Assembly: GCA_031267075.1 (NCBI GenBank)
Contig: JAIRZU010000018.1
Coordinates: forward strand, 1 to 16,547
Length of the DNA: 16,547 nucleotides
Origin: Holosporales bacterium
Lineage (GTDB): Bacteria > Pseudomonadota > Alphaproteobacteria > RUG11792
Direction of reading: 5' to 3'
Positions 7,025 through 14,561 of this stretch are shown here, piece after piece (position 1 is the first letter of the stretch; every line of letters starts with the position of its first letter). The translations under genes were made by a program, and so were the position numbers. Under the pieces are notes generated by a model. That model was not told the origin of the DNA. It did not search any database and was given only the letters and a program-made list of their open reading frames with translations.

Positions 7025-7053
7025 ATTATATACTATCAAGTAACAAAAAGCAA
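7025..7053 (-). promoter_or_regulatory. Promoter of gene A
   Basis: Minus strand -35 TTGCTT (7048-7053), 17-base spacer, perfect -10 TATAAT (7025-7030). The spacer and the following leader (CGAACACA) are nearly the same as in front of gene B. Transcription would start near 7018, about 27 bases before the ATG at 6991. Confidence 0.7.
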
Positions 7054-7154
7054 TATTATTATGCGCCCAATTCGTCTACGATGTGGGCTCTCTTCCCACA
7101 CCCTCTACAACCGCCCTTCTAGTCAGATGTTTCTCAGGAAGTATTTCGTTTCTC

Positions 7155-7189
7155 GAAGAAGGAGAGGTAGTGGGTATATCTCATTCTTC
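7155..7189. repeat. Hairpin downstream of gene B, copy 2 of the potC-end hairpin
   Basis: Arms GAAGAAGGAGA (7155-7165) and TCTCATTCTTC (7179-7189) pair at 10 of 11 positions around a 13-base loop. Position relative to the gene B stop matches copy 1 relative to the TAA at 5853. Where the two copies differ in one arm the other arm usually differs to match (for example A-T here versus G-C in copy 1), suggesting the structure is kept. The stretch 7054-7140 upstream of gene A holds only a 6-bp hairpin (TGTGGG/CCCACA, 7082-7100) and no gene. Confidence 0.45.
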
Positions 7190-7204
7190 TCCGTGGCTCT
7201 GCGC

Positions 7205-8146
7205 TTACTCTGGATCCTCAGCTGGAGCGGGTGGTAGTGCTCTGCGGTACGCATGACCTGTTACTACTAAGGGGAGGCCGTTCAGGGCAGCCAGGACTGC
7301 ATCATGTCCATACATGTATATTGTTTGGTGCAGGGCCCCCTCATACCTCTTCTCAAGTCGTACTGAAGTGCTTCGATGCTCATCGTCGATCTCGGTTGTC
7401 TTGCTGGGATTCTGGTTCTTGAGGGTTCTGAGCAGTTCCATGAGTAGGGCCTTGTTAGGTAGCAAGCCGTCTCCTCTCCCGGCGTCTCTGAACCATCTTA
7501 TCAGCGTTGTTTTGCATTCTCCTTCCTGGATTCCCATCGCTTCGGCTCTGCGTTGGATCTCTGCATGCTCGTTGAGTGTTTGGTCAGTCAGTCGCGGGGG
7601 TGGGGCGTTGTAGTTACGCCCGTGTCTGACACCTATTGCAGCGTCAATCGCCTCCACTGGGTCGATAATTCCGAGTTGTAGGTCAGTTCGTATCTCCTCG
7701 TCAGCCAGCCTCTGTCGTTGCCGTCTGTCGGGGGCCTTCGGTGGTCGTCTTGGTTTCTTGCTCTCCCTCTCTGCCTTTTCCCGCCTTCGTATCACACTCT
7801 CTTCCCGCTCTGCTCCCCTCAGCATCGATGCTAAGGCTCCTGGCTGCTCCCAGAGTTGAGATCGCGCACGCATGGCGCTCGCGACATCTTCCCGACTAGC
7901 ATACGGAGGGTGGAAGACTGGTATCGACCCAGGCCTCGTCGCTGGGTCTCCCGTATATGGTACGAGGGGGTGGAGTGGCGCGCTCCTGAAATCTGTCGTG
8001 CTCATGTTTCTTAAGAATTCCTGCGCATCTTTGCGGAGAGATAGGTCCCAGGGGGCGCGATTTCCGAATGCTAGCCCAGAGATCAGGTCATTCTCAACAG
8101 CAAGCGCAATTAGAGCTGTCAGCACTATCCCGATTGGCTTCTTCAT
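7205..8146 (-). CDS. Secreted protein B, tandem paralogue of protein A
   Basis: Family not recognised. The 313-residue product begins MKKPIGIVLTALIALAVEND, a signal peptide nearly identical to that of protein A over the first nine residues. The middle is basic and rich in Arg, Glu and Lys (about residues 110-150), likely helical. The C-terminal ~130 residues are the domain shared with protein A, including a single conserved Cys, WFRDAGR, LKNQNP, RLEKR and IYMYG. The tail ends ALPPAPAEDPE with TAA in the sequence GCGCTTACTC (plus strand), the same context in which gene A has an out-of-frame TAA. ATG at 8146 is preced by AGGG at good spacing; another in-frame ATG lies at 8155. Genes A and B look like a tandem duplication of a cassette with promoter and downstream hairpin. 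Confidence 0.75.
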   Translation of the reverse strand: MKKPIGIVLTALIALAVENDLISGLAFGNRAPWDLSLRKDAQEFLRNMSTTDFRSAPLHPLVPYTGDPATRPGSIPVFHPPYASREDVASAMRARSQLWEQPGALASMLRGAEREESVIRRREKAERESKKPRRPPKAPDRRQRQRLADEEIRTDLQLGIIDPVEAIDAAIGVRHGRNYNAPPPRLTDQTLNEHAEIQRRAEAMGIQEGECKTTLIRWFRDAGRGDGLLPNKALLMELLRTLKNQNPSKTTEIDDEHRSTSVRLEKRYEGALHQTIYMYGHDAVLAALNGLPLVVTGHAYRRALPPAPAEDPE

Positions 8147-8179
8147 TCTCCTCATCCCTACCTTACAACTATGTGTTCG

Positions 8180-8208
8180 ATTATATATTACCAAATAACA
8201 AAAGGCAA
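8180..8208 (-). promoter_or_regulatory. Promoter of gene B
   Basis: Minus strand -35 TTGCCT (8203-8208), 17-base spacer, perfect -10 TATAAT (8180-8185), the same arrangement as the promoter of gene A with conserved TTTGTTA after the -35 and CGAACACA after the -10. Transcription would start near 8173, about 27 bases before the ATG at 8146. Confidence 0.7.
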
Positions 8209-8453
8209 CTCATCTCGTTCAGGTCGCCTCTTGAATTGCCCACCATGGTCAGGCTCTCAATGAGATACGTGTAATTTATATCATTTTCATTATACACAAG
8301 CGATAAAGTATTCGCAATATTAATTATATCTTATATAAATATAAAAATGTATTCGTGCAACATTTTTATTTATTGGTCTCCTCATTAATTGTCAGCGGCC
8401 TCGAATTACTGAGAGAATATAAATTGAATACATAGAACATCTGGAGATTATTT
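8209..8453. other. AT-rich intergenic region between gene B and the OTU-like gene
   Basis: No gene is seen. The stretch 8271-8370 is strongly AT-rich compared with its neighbours and contains a 10-bp perfect inverted repeat (8341-8369). A possible plus-strand promoter for the next gene is TTGTCA (8389-8394) with GAGAAT (8413-8418) at 18-base spacing; other AT-rich -10 candidates exist, so this is weak. GGAG at about 8443 is a good ribosome-binding site for the ATG at 8454. Confidence 0.45.
8341..8369. repeat. Perfect 10-bp inverted repeat in AT-rich spacer
   Basis: ATAAAAATGT (8341-8350) and ACATTTTTAT (8360-8369) are exact reverse complements separated by 9 bases. It lies between divergently transcribed genes, which fits an operator, but with no G+C-rich stem it is unlikely to be a terminator. 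Chance occurrence in AT-rich DNA is possible. Confidence 0.5.
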
Positions 8454-10145
8454 ATGCGTAGAAATAAGATAAGCGCATTTATCATCGCAATAATACAAAG
8501 CATACATATAACTGACGCGTCTGCTGGAGGGGCAACGCCTCTGGATTGGGAAACTATCGTACCTGGGAGGGGAATGGGCCAGGATGTCTTAGTCACGGAT
8601 TTAGTTCCTCCCGGCTGTGAGAATCCACAAAGCATTGGGGCGTGGCCTCCATTTAAACAACGTAGTTTGGTCATGCAGCCGGGAACGCAGGAGGCCGTAG
8701 TTGCCAATCCAAACCTCGGAGGCATAATGGGGGAAATGATAAGGTTCATCAACGCAATACACTCAGCCATGAACAGACGTGGATTCAACGAGGCGCAACG
8801 CTATGCCAATATGCTCTCATCAATACTGGGTGGGAGTAGAGTCCTAACGAGAGTCGAACTACCCGCTAGCCAGATAGAGCAATACAGGCAAATACGGCAA
8901 TGGGGCATCGAGGCAATAACGCACGTGAAACGAATAGCTGGTGGCAGCATCACACGTGGAGACCCCGAGATGCAGGGAGCCGGAATGTTCAGACCTGCGC
9001 CACAACAGCCACCTGCTCCTCCTAGTGCTGCGTCAAGTATTAGACCGGCAGCGCCGACATACCGCTGGCAAGCCGGCACAGGGATGCCATCAATACCGAG
9101 AGCGCAGCCTCCAAGAATGAATGTCAGACCGCAGAGCAAGCAGACTCGCAGACCGCCCACTACCGCATCAGCACTGAGAGCACGCGGTATCAATGTACCC
9201 AGAGCAATCCCGAGAACCCCTCGCGCTGTACCAATGACCAGTGTGAGAACACGGAGTGTAGTAGCCATCGCTGCAGCCATTCCGGTAGTACCGATAATAA
9301 GTCCCGAGGATGAGCTGGTAAATAGGAGGATCAACGGAGCGATATTTGAGTTGTCAGCGTTTATCCTAGGGACACCAGCCTTCTCGCAGGCCGTACTCTA
9401 CAGGATGCTCATGGACGGCGAAGCAACTATCCCTAACCAGGAGATAGTGCTCCCGAAAATCAAAGAGCAGTGGGACCTGCTGCTGAGCGTAACGAGTGAT
9501 CTTCAGCAGAGGTACCCCGAGGAGGCTGAGATAATTAGCGGAACTGTGAGGGCGAAGTGGGTGAACTACACAAGCTATCTTAGGTACGTTCATGAATGGC
9601 TAGATCACACTCCGATGGCATTGTTTACCGCAGTCGACAGAGGCCAGACAAGCGAGGGCAATAGGAACACCTGCATGTTCAATTCAATATTCTCTGCGGA
9701 TTTGAGGCTGAGGAACATAACCTCCACGAAGAGGAATATCATTGAAAGGGCAAGAGCATACATAGCCCAACTGCGGGCATACTACATACCTGCATATATG
9801 GAGACAGCAGACGACCCACTCATAAATGATGAGGATGGTATCGATGAACACCTCATCAGGCTAGATGCCGATCGGAGCGCAGATGAGGAATATGGTGCAG
9901 GAGCAGAGGGAGCGCTGGGAAGAATGGTGCCTGGTCAGATAGCAGACTGCTCTGCTGCAGAGGCACAAGCGCATGCTCTGGGACTCAACATAATGATATT
10001 CCCCAAACAGAAGACAGGCACGGGCGATACCCTAGCATCCTATTTCGGAACAGGATACCTTGGATCTGAGCACTTCCCAGTATCAGCAGTCTCCTGCTCG
10101 CTATGGCACGCACAATCACTGATACCAAGGACAGTACCAGCATAG
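8454..10145 (+). CDS. Large secreted protein with OTU-like cysteine-protease C-terminus (candidate effector)
   Basis: A 563-residue protein with signal peptide (MRRNKISAFIIAIIQSIHIT..., cleavage likely after ASA at residue 24) and a clear GGAG ribosome-binding site. Residues about 80-160 look helical; about 175-265 are rich in Pro, Arg and Ala with many basic residues, a likely disordered linker, ending in a hydrophobic stretch (SVVAIAAAIPVVPII). The C-terminal 250 residues resemble the OTU cysteine-protease layout: NTCMFNSIF with Cys407 where OTU enzymes have D-G-N-C-L-F-R-S-I, a helical stretch, GQIADCSAAEAQAHALGLNIMIF where OTU has W-G-x-x-E-L-x-A-L-A-x-x-L-x-x-x-I-x-V-F, and EHFPV with His540 where OTU has H-Y. 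The acidic residue before the Cys is missing (Arg-Asn instead), so activity is open. If real, a deubiquitinating enzyme would act on a eukaryotic host. Family assignment is by motif reading only. Confidence 0.5.
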   Translation: MRRNKISAFIIAIIQSIHITDASAGGATPLDWETIVPGRGMGQDVLVTDLVPPGCENPQSIGAWPPFKQRSLVMQPGTQEAVVANPNLGGIMGEMIRFINAIHSAMNRRGFNEAQRYANMLSSILGGSRVLTRVELPASQIEQYRQIRQWGIEAITHVKRIAGGSITRGDPEMQGAGMFRPAPQQPPAPPSAASSIRPAAPTYRWQAGTGMPSIPRAQPPRMNVRPQSKQTRRPPTTASALRARGINVPRAIPRTPRAVPMTSVRTRSVVAIAAAIPVVPIISPEDELVNRRINGAIFELSAFILGTPAFSQAVLYRMLMDGEATIPNQEIVLPKIKEQWDLLLSVTSDLQQRYPEEAEIISGTVRAKWVNYTSYLRYVHEWLDHTPMALFTAVDRGQTSEGNRNTCMFNSIFSADLRLRNITSTKRNIIERARAYIAQLRAYYIPAYMETADDPLINDEDGIDEHLIRLDADRSADEEYGAGAEGALGRMVPGQIADCSAAEAQAHALGLNIMIFPKQKTGTGDTLASYFGTGYLGSEHFPVSAVSCSLWHAQSLIPRTVPA

Positions 10146-10271
10146 CATACAGCTACGGCACATGCAATCGGCAACATGATATATCTCCACGCCTGGTAGC
10201 GACAAAGCACTGGATGTGGCGTGAGGGATAATGTAGAATGTGCCGGGTGTACGCGGGAAGAGCCAGCCTGT

Positions 10272-12482
10272 ATGAACGAATTATCTCGCACTGGAGATGT
10301 GTGTTCTATACTCGTTGACTCGAGTCGTGCGCTTCCGTATGCATTCGCAGCATGGAGAGCGTACGGCAGGATGGTCTTCATGTCCGATAGGATGGCGAGG
10401 ATGCTCTCCGCTCCAGACAACTTCATTCTGTCACTTGATTTTGTGAGGCTGATGAGGAAGCCTTTCGGTTCATTCCTGAACGTCGCAGCAGAGAAGCTAA
10501 CGGCGGTAAACCCGTACAGGAAGGAGTACTCATCAACGATCGTTGTGCTCGGAGAGCTGTTCACACTGAAGCTCATACTCGACTGTGATAGAGAACTCTA
10601 CACGCTAACGGTTGAAGGACACAAGAAGGAGGATGCATCAGTCAGAAGCCCGGAGCTTGCTGAGATACTCGACATGCTACCTGTCTACATCTGGCAGCAA
10701 GACAGGGACATGAAAATCACGTACTGCAATAAGCAGTATGCCAGCGCTGTGGAGGCGAAGCCAGAGTATGTCATAACCAACAACGTCGAGCTAATCCCGA
10801 AAGGAAGGACACCGCATATATCATCCGAGCGCCTCACAGCCAATCCCAGGAAATTCAGTGAGCATGTGATAATCAATGGAGAGCGGAGACTGCTTAATAT
10901 CACAGTAACACCATCCAATGAGAGCAAGACATTGGTTGGCCTAGCAGTGGACTGCACCGAGCACGAGGCCCTCCAGAAGGAGCACATAAATTACAAAAAG
11001 CAAACCGAGGAGATACTCGATAACATATCGGTTCCGATCGCGATCTTCGATAGGGATGTCGTATTGATATTCGCCAACTCTGCGATGCTAAAACTCTTTC
11101 ACACAGATGGGCTTGACCTCACAGCGACATGCAAACTTTCCGACATCATCAACCACCTCATCACCAATGAACTGGTTGTGATAGACATGAACCTCAAGGA
11201 CTACCAGGAGAAGGTGATGAATCTCATCTCAACCCTGATCGAGCCATATCATACTTCCATCAACATATATGGCGGGAAGATAATGGGAGTCACGATTTCA
11301 CCAGTCATAGGCGGTGGTTTGATATTCGTCTTCGAAGACGTATCAGAGGTAATCTCACTGGAGAGAAAAATAAATTCACTCACATCAATCTACACTGAAA
11401 TGGCGAGCGGCCTGGCAGAGGGTGTGCTCATCTTTGGTGATGATAACAGGGTGAGGCTGACTAATAAATCTCTCTGTGAGATACTGCATGCCGGTGAGGT
11501 CAATGCCATCGGAATGCACATACGGGAATTCTTCGAGGCGTGCCCAAACGCGCTTGGCCCGCCCGACGTTATCGAAGACTTCTTCATGATCCTAATCGGT
11601 GCTGCATCTCAGAGGAGCAAGGTCTCGAACTTGCTGGTGCTTGCTAATGGGAAGACCGTGATGTATAGCTACTCACCGCTACCTGAGAATCTTAACCTCT
11701 TGACATTCACGGACATAACTGATAGCCTAAACATCAGCGACGCCGTCGCAGAGAAGAATCAGATCATCGCTCAGCTTGGTAATCTCAAGGAGACCCTCGT
11801 GACCAAGATTGCGTACGAATTCAAAACACCGCTCAGCTCAATCTCTGGATTTGTAGATGTGCTGTACAACCAGTACTTCGGATCGCTCAGCGAGAAGCAG
11901 CTTAGATACTGCCGGGAGCTGAGGGATATCACTGCTAACCTAGCTGGTACAGTCGATACGATTATAAGCCTCGTCAATATAGAAGATGGAAGCGTGAGAC
12001 TTAAATTTGAGGAAGCGAATCTGCTTACCCTACTACAGAAAGTGATGAAATGCCTTGAGACGCGTGCCGAAGAGAATGGCATAGAGATTATAGCTAACCT
12101 TGAAGAAGCAGACGTTGTCGTAATAGCAGACCAGCAGACTATGGAAGACGCCATAACTCAGCTGATTTCAAGGGCCATCCGGGTAACTCCTAGAAATGGA
12201 GAGATTTCAGTTTCGGTTGAAAATTCAAAACTGCACGAAGGATGGATTGATATCGTGCTCGACGACGCTGGGATCTCGGTTTCAGGTGAGGATGTGGAGA
12301 GCTACACCAAGATCATGTCAAACAGCGGTAGCTCATCCATAGTTGGGTATGGCTCCACACTGGAAATAGTCCTAGCCCGCGAGATAGCCGAGCTGCACAA
12401 GGGAAGTGTATCTGTCGATACAAATGACCACAACGGCACCAGAGTAATACTCTCGATTCCAGTGAAGCAGTTTTTGCAATAG
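10272..12482 (+). CDS. divL: DivL-type PAS pseudo-histidine kinase (Tyr in place of phospho-acceptor His)
   Basis: DivL is an alphaproteobacterial cell-cycle regulator that binds DivK and controls CckA, and through it CtrA. Seen in order (numbering from ATG 10272): a PAS domain near 130-225 (PVYIWQQDRDMKITYCNKQY), a second near 240-365 ending GGGLIFVFEDVSE, a third near 375-490 (GLAEGVLIFGDDNRVRLTN), a HisKA-like dimerisation helix with AYEFKTPLSSISGF, and a C-terminal HATPase-like domain. The usual H-E-x-x-T-P-L is Y-E-F-K-T-P-L with Tyr515, the DivL hallmark. The ATP-binding boxes are worn: the N-box Asn is Arg (LISRAIRVTP), the G1 box reads DDAGIS, and the G2 box reads GYGSTL. No membrane segment is evident at the N-terminus, unlike Caulobacter DivL. 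An in-frame GTG at 10221 would add 17 residues. Confidence 0.83.
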   Translation: MNELSRTGDVCSILVDSSRALPYAFAAWRAYGRMVFMSDRMARMLSAPDNFILSLDFVRLMRKPFGSFLNVAAEKLTAVNPYRKEYSSTIVVLGELFTLKLILDCDRELYTLTVEGHKKEDASVRSPELAEILDMLPVYIWQQDRDMKITYCNKQYASAVEAKPEYVITNNVELIPKGRTPHISSERLTANPRKFSEHVIINGERRLLNITVTPSNESKTLVGLAVDCTEHEALQKEHINYKKQTEEILDNISVPIAIFDRDVVLIFANSAMLKLFHTDGLDLTATCKLSDIINHLITNELVVIDMNLKDYQEKVMNLISTLIEPYHTSINIYGGKIMGVTISPVIGGGLIFVFEDVSEVISLERKINSLTSIYTEMASGLAEGVLIFGDDNRVRLTNKSLCEILHAGEVNAIGMHIREFFEACPNALGPPDVIEDFFMILIGAASQRSKVSNLLVLANGKTVMYSYSPLPENLNLLTFTDITDSLNISDAVAEKNQIIAQLGNLKETLVTKIAYEFKTPLSSISGFVDVLYNQYFGSLSEKQLRYCRELRDITANLAGTVDTIISLVNIEDGSVRLKFEEANLLTLLQKVMKCLETRAEENGIEIIANLEEADVVVIADQQTMEDAITQLISRAIRVTPRNGEISVSVENSKLHEGWIDIVLDDAGISVSGEDVESYTKIMSNSGSSSIVGYGSTLEIVLAREIAELHKGSVSVDTNDHNGTRVILSIPVKQFLQ

Positions 12483-12496
12483 ACTTCCTTCCAAAC

Positions 12497-12609
12497 CTCC
12501 ATAATCAGTTTCTTGCTGCGTTGAGCAGGTGCGCAGAATCAGAATCTCTAGGGGCGCCAGCTTGAGCATTCGAGAGCCGGCTCGATGCTGCGAGAAGCTG
12601 ATTATGGAG
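12497..12609. repeat. Long imperfect inverted repeat (palindromic element or structured RNA)
   Basis: Arms 12497-12529 and 12577-12609 (33 bases each, 47-base loop) are complementary. The outer 12 bases (CTCCATAATCAG / CTGATTATGGAG) pair perfectly; of the inner 21 positions 15 pair as Watson-Crick and 4 as G-U in the plus-strand RNA, leaving 2 mismatches. The inner part of the right arm can instead pair locally with 12563-12575 (AGCATTCGAG / CTCGATGCT), so two exclusive folds are possible. It begins 15 bases after the divL stop. There is no T tract at its end. It could be a transcript-end structure, a regulatory RNA, or a small palindromic mobile element of the kind known from Rickettsia; no second copy is in this window. 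Confidence 0.65.
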
Positions 12610-12634
12610 AGTTTAGTTGGAGGCCTGATGGTAT

Positions 12635-12662
12635 TTGGCAGCCACAACTGGAGTACTATAAT
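12635..12662 (+). promoter_or_regulatory. Near-consensus promoter for the PPIase-accBC gene run
   Basis: A -35 box TTGGCA (12635-12640, 5 of 6) and a perfect -10 TATAAT (12657-12662) at 16-base spacing give the best sigma70-type match in the window. Transcription would start near 12669. A second, weaker match, TTGATT (from about 12699) with TACCAT at 17-base spacing, lies further downstream. Confidence 0.7.
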
Positions 12663-12716
12663 CGTGACTACAAACTCTCAGCCTTGGCTGGTAGTGCTTG
12701 ATTCCAGGAACGATTT

Positions 12717-14519
12717 ATGCTACCATGCGCAATAGATTTGCGAACACAACGCTGTGAAATGAGAAGTTTGAAAAGTTGGCTAGCCGCTACGATGGTGGCG
12801 TTTTTTGTTATGGGGGGAGCAGCTAAGGCTGGTGGCTTTGGTGGTGGAATGCCTCTCATGCAGCAAAATAGAGCTGTGGTGTTGCTCAGTGATAAGACGT
12901 CCATAGATCAGAATGCCATTGACAAAGAAATTAAAAATCTTCCAAGGGAATTTGTTGAAAGGATGACGATAGCGCAACTGACTACATTCGTTGCAACGTT
13001 GCTTACGGTTCGATATGTAGCTGCCAAGGTTCTAGCAAATGTACAATTTGATAAAGCTGAGCAAGCGAAGATTGAGCAGAGGAGGAGGGTCGTTCTAGCG
13101 AATTTGTTCACTCAATATTTGATTACGCAGGCCATGACGTTTGAGGCTCTCAAGAAACATTATGACAAAGCATGCGAGAAAATGAAGGATCAGGACGCCT
13201 TTGATATACTCGTCATCGTTATGAGAGACAGAAGTCTTGTTGCTTCATTCCAGCAGCTGAAGACAAAAACGAAGGATAGCATTGAGAAGCATGCGCAGCA
13301 ATCCGGTTGCCAGGTTACAGAGGCACCCAACCAGTTGCTACAATCATTCCCTGCACTAGTGGCCAAAGGTCTGACGGCGGCGAAGGCTGGGGATTTGGTG
13401 GGGCCATTCCCTGGACCTGGAGGGGGACAAGTATTGTTCTTCGTAACAGGGCGTCACAAGTTTAAGCCAACGCCTTTTACGCAAGCGATGGTGCAAAGAT
13501 ACATGCCACTGGTAGCAAGCGATTTCACAAAGACGGCTTTAGAGAGATTGCACAAGATCTACGAAACAATGCTTTGGGATGTTTATGGGAAAGAAGCGGA
13601 TGTGTTGCACTTCGCTGATAAGCCTAGCGCCACGGACGATAAAGACATTCAAAAGATTTCAAAGCTTAAAGATGACTTCGTTCTTGCGCAGGTGAAAATC
13701 GATGGGAAGGAAAAGAAGATTACGGTTCATGACCTGAAGGGGTACTACGGCGTTGAGTCATTAGTAGATGGCCCGCTCGTAGAGATGAGCCGGCAATATG
13801 GAATGTCGCTTGCAATGGTGATGGTGTACGCTGTTAAGGTTGTGATCGAAGAGATGATAATCCTCGCTGAATGCTCGAAACAGGGATACGATAAAAAACC
13901 AGAAATCAAAACGAGGGTGGACCAGGAAGCAATGGATGTGAAGTTCCAGATGCATGTTCTAAAGCATGCAAAGAAACCTACCGAAGCGGAAGCCAAGCTT
14001 GCGTTCATACGTGATATGAAGGCAATCCCCCCAGAGATGAAAAATGATCATCTCATAACATTTAAGATGATATTCTTCAATACGCAAGAAGATGCTACCA
14101 AAGGACATAAGGACATAATGTCAACTCCGCAGAAATTTAACACGATGTTTGAGGGAACGCCGGAGGACAACAGATTGGAACTCAAGAGGGCAGGTAGACA
14201 AAATCTCCCTCCTGCCATATGGGAAATTGTCAAGGATGCGCCTCCTGGGGCGTGTTGTAAGAAGATTGTAGAGCACGATGGAAGGTGGGCGGTTGTGTTT
14301 ATTACCGACAGAAAACCTGTTCCTCAACCGGCATGGAGCCAGCCACAAGTTAGGCAGGATGCTATTAACAGGCTAATTCAACAGTATGCCGTGCTTTACG
14401 TATGCAGCCTCCTGGTAGCACATGTAATCAGCATAAATGGACAGATGATTGCGGCTCTAATTCAAACCGTGGCCTTCCAAGCCCTTGTAGGCGCTATTCT
14501 TGGTAGTGCTCGGATGTAG
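12717..14519 (+). CDS. Secreted parvulin-type peptidyl-prolyl isomerase/chaperone with two tandem modules (SurA/PpiD/PrsA-like)
   Basis: Periplasmic folding factor of up to 600 residues. The signal peptide reads MRSLKSWLAATMVAFFVMGGAAKA from the ATG at 12759; the upstream ATG at 12717 has the better ribosome-binding site (AGGA, 7 bases) and would add 14 residues, so the start is uncertain. Two successive units each show a helical SurA-N-like part followed by a worn rotamase part: first about residues 55-270, ending LVGPFPGPGGGQVLFFVTGR; second about 325-540, with EMIILAECSKQGYDKKPEIK, AKKPTEAEAKLAF, HLITFKMIFF, LPPAIWEIVKDAPPG and WAVVFITDRKPVPQP. The C-terminal ~55 residues are unusually hydrophobic. 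Isomerase active-site residues are not clearly kept, so it may be mainly a chaperone for outer-membrane proteins, fitting with BamB. It precedes accB by 42 bases in the same direction. Confidence 0.66.
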   Translation: MLPCAIDLRTQRCEMRSLKSWLAATMVAFFVMGGAAKAGGFGGGMPLMQQNRAVVLLSDKTSIDQNAIDKEIKNLPREFVERMTIAQLTTFVATLLTVRYVAAKVLANVQFDKAEQAKIEQRRRVVLANLFTQYLITQAMTFEALKKHYDKACEKMKDQDAFDILVIVMRDRSLVASFQQLKTKTKDSIEKHAQQSGCQVTEAPNQLLQSFPALVAKGLTAAKAGDLVGPFPGPGGGQVLFFVTGRHKFKPTPFTQAMVQRYMPLVASDFTKTALERLHKIYETMLWDVYGKEADVLHFADKPSATDDKDIQKISKLKDDFVLAQVKIDGKEKKITVHDLKGYYGVESLVDGPLVEMSRQYGMSLAMVMVYAVKVVIEEMIILAECSKQGYDKKPEIKTRVDQEAMDVKFQMHVLKHAKKPTEAEAKLAFIRDMKAIPPEMKNDHLITFKMIFFNTQEDATKGHKDIMSTPQKFNTMFEGTPEDNRLELKRAGRQNLPPAIWEIVKDAPPGACCKKIVEHDGRWAVVFITDRKPVPQPAWSQPQVRQDAINRLIQQYAVLYVCSLLVAHVISINGQMIAALIQTVAFQALVGAILGSARM

Positions 14520-14561
14520 CAGGGGTTGTGTGGCTAGGCGCTTTTTCTCGGATTGTCCAGT

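Noticed and set aside
7082..7100. 6-bp hairpin TGTGGG/CCCACA as a terminator of gene B
   Set aside because: It is about 105 bases from the stop, has no T tract on the relevant strand and is short enough to occur by chance.
8801..9334. 177-codon open frame on the minus strand with a Gly/Ala/Cys-rich translation
   Set aside because: It lies antisense to the Pro/Arg-rich linker of the OTU-like protein; the biased composition of that linker explains a long stop-free antisense frame.
10040..10576. Minus-strand open frame overlapping the start of divL
   Set aside because: It spans two plus-strand genes with clear signals and has no recognisable protein features.
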